From contig JALHNH010000013.1 in assembly GCA_022843625.1 (NCBI GenBank), positions 1 through 64,000 of the forward strand: DNA of 64,000 bases, read 5' to 3'. This DNA is from Bryobacter sp. (GTDB taxonomy: Bacteria; Acidobacteriota; Terriglobia; Bryobacterales; Bryobacteraceae). Each line of letters begins with the position of its first letter. The first letter of the stretch is position 1. A program made the translations under genes and the position numbers. Under the pieces are notes generated by a model. That model made no database searches and was not told the origin of the DNA. It was given only the letters and a program-made list of their open reading frames with translations. Below, piece by piece: positions 61,682-64,000 of the stretch.

Positions 61682-64000
61682 CGCTTGTACCAGTTTCGCC
61701 CAATCCGGCTATCTCAAGCCTTCCAAGGCGATTCTCGATGTTCTCAACGCGCCAGGGACCCCAACTCCCAGCGTGAACCCAACTAAAACTCACGTCCTTT
61801 TTCTGCAGACCGTTCGTAACCCAACCATTGCCGACTTGTCCAAGCCCATGCTCCGCATCGCAGGTCTGCGCATCGATCCAGCCAACTCCGGGCCTCATCT
61901 CACCTCTTACGCTTATGGCCCCTACCTGCAGAAGATCGATGGTGGACAAATCACCAAGCTCGAGCTTCCCGCCAAGGTAGCCCTCACCGGTCTCAACTGG
62001 TCCCCCGATGGCCGCTTCTTTTCGGTAATGAATCACACCTCCACCAGCATCGAATTGTGGATTGGCGAAACTGCCACCGGGCGAGTCAAGCGCGTAGAAA
62101 AGGCAACGCTTAACGCCGCTGTCGGCGACGCTGTCGAATGGATGCCCGATTCGCGCACCTTGCTCGTCCGCCTCGTACCTGCCACTCGCGGCAAGATGCC
62201 CGAAGTACCGGCAACCCCTTCCTCGCCCAACATTCAGGAATCGGCTGGCAAGGCCGGTGCCACCCGCACCTACCAGGACATGCTCAAATCCCCTTATGAT
62301 GAGCAGGTCTTCGAGTTCTTCGCTCACTCCCAGTTGGCTCTCGTAAATGCAGCCAGCGGCCAGATCACTCCCCTTGGCAAGCCCGCGATGATCATCAACC
62401 AGCAGGCCTCGCCCGACGGCCAGCACATCCTGATTAGCCAGATTCACAAACCGTTCTCCTATGTTCTCCCCTTCATGCAGTTCCCGCGCGAAGTGGAAGT
62501 CTGGAATCGTTCCGGCCTGGTGGAATATAAAGTTGCAAGCCTCCCGTTGCAGGAGCGCATCCCCATCGGCGGCGTTTCTACTGGCGCTCGAAACACCAAT
62601 TGGAACCCCAGCGAACCCGCAAGCCTCTACTGGGTAGAAGCTCTGGACGGCGGCAACCCCAAAGAAAAGGTCCCGAATCGCGACCGTATCCTTACCACCA
62701 AAGCCCCCTTTAAGTCTGAGCCTGTAGAACTGGCCAAGGTCAAAGAACGCCTGGCTGGCCAACTCCTCTGGTCCGCTAAAGGCAACGCCGTCATCATGAG
62801 CGACATGGAACTCAACAAGCGTTGGCTTCGCACCATGATGATGGACCCGAAGAACCCCTCTGCCCCGGTCAAGATCCTCTCCGAGCGCAACATGCAGGAT
62901 CGCTACCGCAATCCGGGCTCCTTCCTCACTCAGACTCTCCCCAACGGCCAGCGCGTCCTTGCCGAATCCGGCGGATATCTCTTTCTCGAAGGCGATGGCG
63001 CCTCGGCCCAGGGCGACCGTCCTTTCCTCGACCGTCTCGACCCCGTCACCGGCAAAAAAGAACGCCTCTTCCAGTGCGATGCCGATCACTTTGAAACAGT
63101 AGTGGCACTTCTCAGCGACGACGGTTCGCGATTCCTGACCCGCCGCGAATCGCCAACCGAGGTGCCCAACTTCTTCATCCGCGACGCCAAAGGTGGCATG
63201 ACGGCGATGACCAGCTTTACCGATCCCGCACCGCAGCTTCGAGGTATCTCAAAGCAACTGGTCAAGTACAAGCGTGCCGACGGCGTGGATCTCAGCTTCA
63301 CCCTTTACCTTCCCCCCGGCTACAAGCAGGGCACCCGTCTGCCTACTGTCGTTTGGGCCTACCCGATCGAGTTCAACGATGCCGACACCGCAGGCCAAAT
63401 CGCTGGCTCCACCAAGCGCTTCACCACCATCAACGGATATTCGCATCTCTTCTTCCTGATGGAGGGCTACGCCATCCTCGATGGCGCTACGATCCCGATC
63501 ATCGGCAGCCCCGAAGTAGCAAATAACACCTACGTCGAGCAACTCACCGCTTCGGCCAAGGCAGCGATCGACAAGGCCGCCGAAATGGGCGTCACCGATC
63601 CAGAACGCGTTGGCGTCGGCGGGCACAGCTATGGTGCCTTCATGACCGCCAACCTGCTGGCCCACACCGATCTCTTCCGTGCCGGTATTGCCCGTTCAGG
63701 AGCCTACAACCGCACGCTCACTCCCTTTGGCTTCCAGAGCGAACGCCGTACTTTCTGGGAAGCCCAGGAAACCTACCTCAAGATGTCACCCTTCATGATC
63801 GCTAACAAAATCAAAGAACCGATTTTGCTGATCCATGGCGAGGCCGACAACAATCAAGGCACTTTCCCGATCCAGTCTGAACGCATGTTCATGGCAATCC
63901 GCGGCAACGGTGGAACGGTAAGGTACGTCACGCTCCCGCACGAATCTCACGGTTATTCGGCCAAAGAGTCTGTCGAGCATACCCTTTTTGAGATGACCTC
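61650..64000 (+). CDS. S9-family peptidase, glutamyl endopeptidase (S9D) type; C terminus outside window
   Basis: The frame is open from an ATG at 61650 to the window end (783 codons). A signal peptide (RRTFCSLLFIACTSFAQ) is followed by a beta-propeller-like domain with repeats such as LTGLNWSPDGRFFSV. The catalytic alpha/beta hydrolase domain carries the serine in GVGGHSYGAFMTANLL, the aspartate in LLIHGEADNN, and the histidine in LPHESHGYSA. The SGAYNRTLTPFGFQ segment and the histidine context match the S9D glutamyl endopeptidase group, which cleaves after glutamate. Only the last few residues should be missing. An in-frame ATG at 61629 is possible. Head-to-head overlap with the nucleoside hydrolase gene. 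Confidence 0.9.
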   Translation, partial: MRRTFCSLLFIACTSFAQSGYLKPSKAILDVLNAPGTPTPSVNPTKTHVLFLQTVRNPTIADLSKPMLRIAGLRIDPANSGPHLTSYAYGPYLQKIDGGQITKLELPAKVALTGLNWSPDGRFFSVMNHTSTSIELWIGETATGRVKRVEKATLNAAVGDAVEWMPDSRTLLVRLVPATRGKMPEVPATPSSPNIQESAGKAGATRTYQDMLKSPYDEQVFEFFAHSQLALVNAASGQITPLGKPAMIINQQASPDGQHILISQIHKPFSYVLPFMQFPREVEVWNRSGLVEYKVASLPLQERIPIGGVSTGARNTNWNPSEPASLYWVEALDGGNPKEKVPNRDRILTTKAPFKSEPVELAKVKERLAGQLLWSAKGNAVIMSDMELNKRWLRTMMMDPKNPSAPVKILSERNMQDRYRNPGSFLTQTLPNGQRVLAESGGYLFLEGDGASAQGDRPFLDRLDPVTGKKERLFQCDADHFETVVALLSDDGSRFLTRRESPTEVPNFFIRDAKGGMTAMTSFTDPAPQLRGISKQLVKYKRADGVDLSFTLYLPPGYKQGTRLPTVVWAYPIEFNDADTAGQIAGSTKRFTTINGYSHLFFLMEGYAILDGATIPIIGSPEVANNTYVEQLTASAKAAIDKAAEMGVTDPERVGVGGHSYGAFMTANLLAHTDLFRAGIARSGAYNRTLTPFGFQSERRTFWEAQETYLKMSPFMIANKIKEPILLIHGEADNNQGTFPIQSERMFMAIRGNGGTVRYVTLPHESHGYSAKESVEHTLFEMT

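Noticed and set aside
61452-63089. Long minus-strand open frame (545 codons) opposite the S9D peptidase
   Set aside because: It is a shadow of a strongly supported plus-strand peptidase gene with catalytic motifs and signal peptide; its translation shows no family features.
1-64000. CRISPR arrays, tRNA and rRNA genes
   Set aside because: No regularly spaced repeats, cloverleaf-like sequences or conserved rRNA segments were noticed in the short intergenic regions; gene packing leaves little space for them.

Overview
The window looks like a chromosomal segment of an acidobacterium of the Solibacteres/Bryobacterales type. The main clues are a very large secreted protein with a TIGR03437 ('Solibacter') C-terminal domain, a PEP-CTERM protein, DUF1501 and sulfatase/Gfo-Idh-MocA genes, an Oar-like TonB receptor tail, and a moderately high G+C Gram-negative gene style. 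The assignment is inference; no rRNA or tRNA gene was found to confirm it.

Layout. 1-8.7 kb: DUF1501 tail, caspase-like protease, secreted unknown, PQQ-type sugar dehydrogenase, a DUF1624/DUF418 membrane acyltransferase-like pair, and a secreted amidase. 8.7-10.5 kb: a decayed IS481-family element and a TonB-receptor remnant. 10.5-29.3 kb: the centre of interest. Leftward from about 21.04 kb runs a [NiFe] hydrogenase operon (small subunit, large subunit, cytochrome b, protease, hypC, hypD, hypE), followed by hypF and a divergent hypAB. Rightward from about 21.25 kb runs a cytochrome operon: a small cytochrome c, a membrane NapC/NrfH-like multihaem cytochrome, an OmcA/MtrC-type decahaem cytochrome, an MtrA/DmsE-type decahaem cytochrome, and an MtrB/PioB-type porin. 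It ends against a sigma54-dependent response regulator. The 204-bp gap between the two operons holds two almost identical sigma54 (-24/-12) promoters pointing outward and a 20-bp palindrome between them.

29.3-41.4 kb: a GT39-like membrane protein with a DUF4159 protein, GTP-dependent PEP carboxykinase with a DctA-type transporter, a TonB siderophore receptor divergent from a PepSY membrane protein, and the TIGR03437 protein. 41.4-55 kb: envelope and polysaccharide genes (STELLO-like and GT2 glycosyltransferases, a methyltransferase, YfhO- and GT39-like membrane proteins, an AglD-like flippase), a TPR protein, an oxidoreductase, a Uma2 remnant and a PEP-CTERM gene with its own promoter and terminator. 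55-64 kb: sulfatase, second Gfo/Idh/MocA protein, alpha/beta hydrolase, RedB-like protein coupled to a chemoreceptor, nucleoside hydrolase, and an S9D-type glutamyl endopeptidase cut by the window end.

Working model for the centre: an oxygen-tolerant uptake hydrogenase passes electrons through its cytochrome b to quinone. The NapC/NrfH-like cytochrome takes them from quinol, and an MtrA-MtrB-MtrC conduit carries them across the outer membrane. Both halves would be switched on together by sigma54 and an NtrC-type activator. This would be hydrogen-fuelled extracellular electron transfer encoded as one divergent unit. The parts are recognised from sequence; the coupling is inference.
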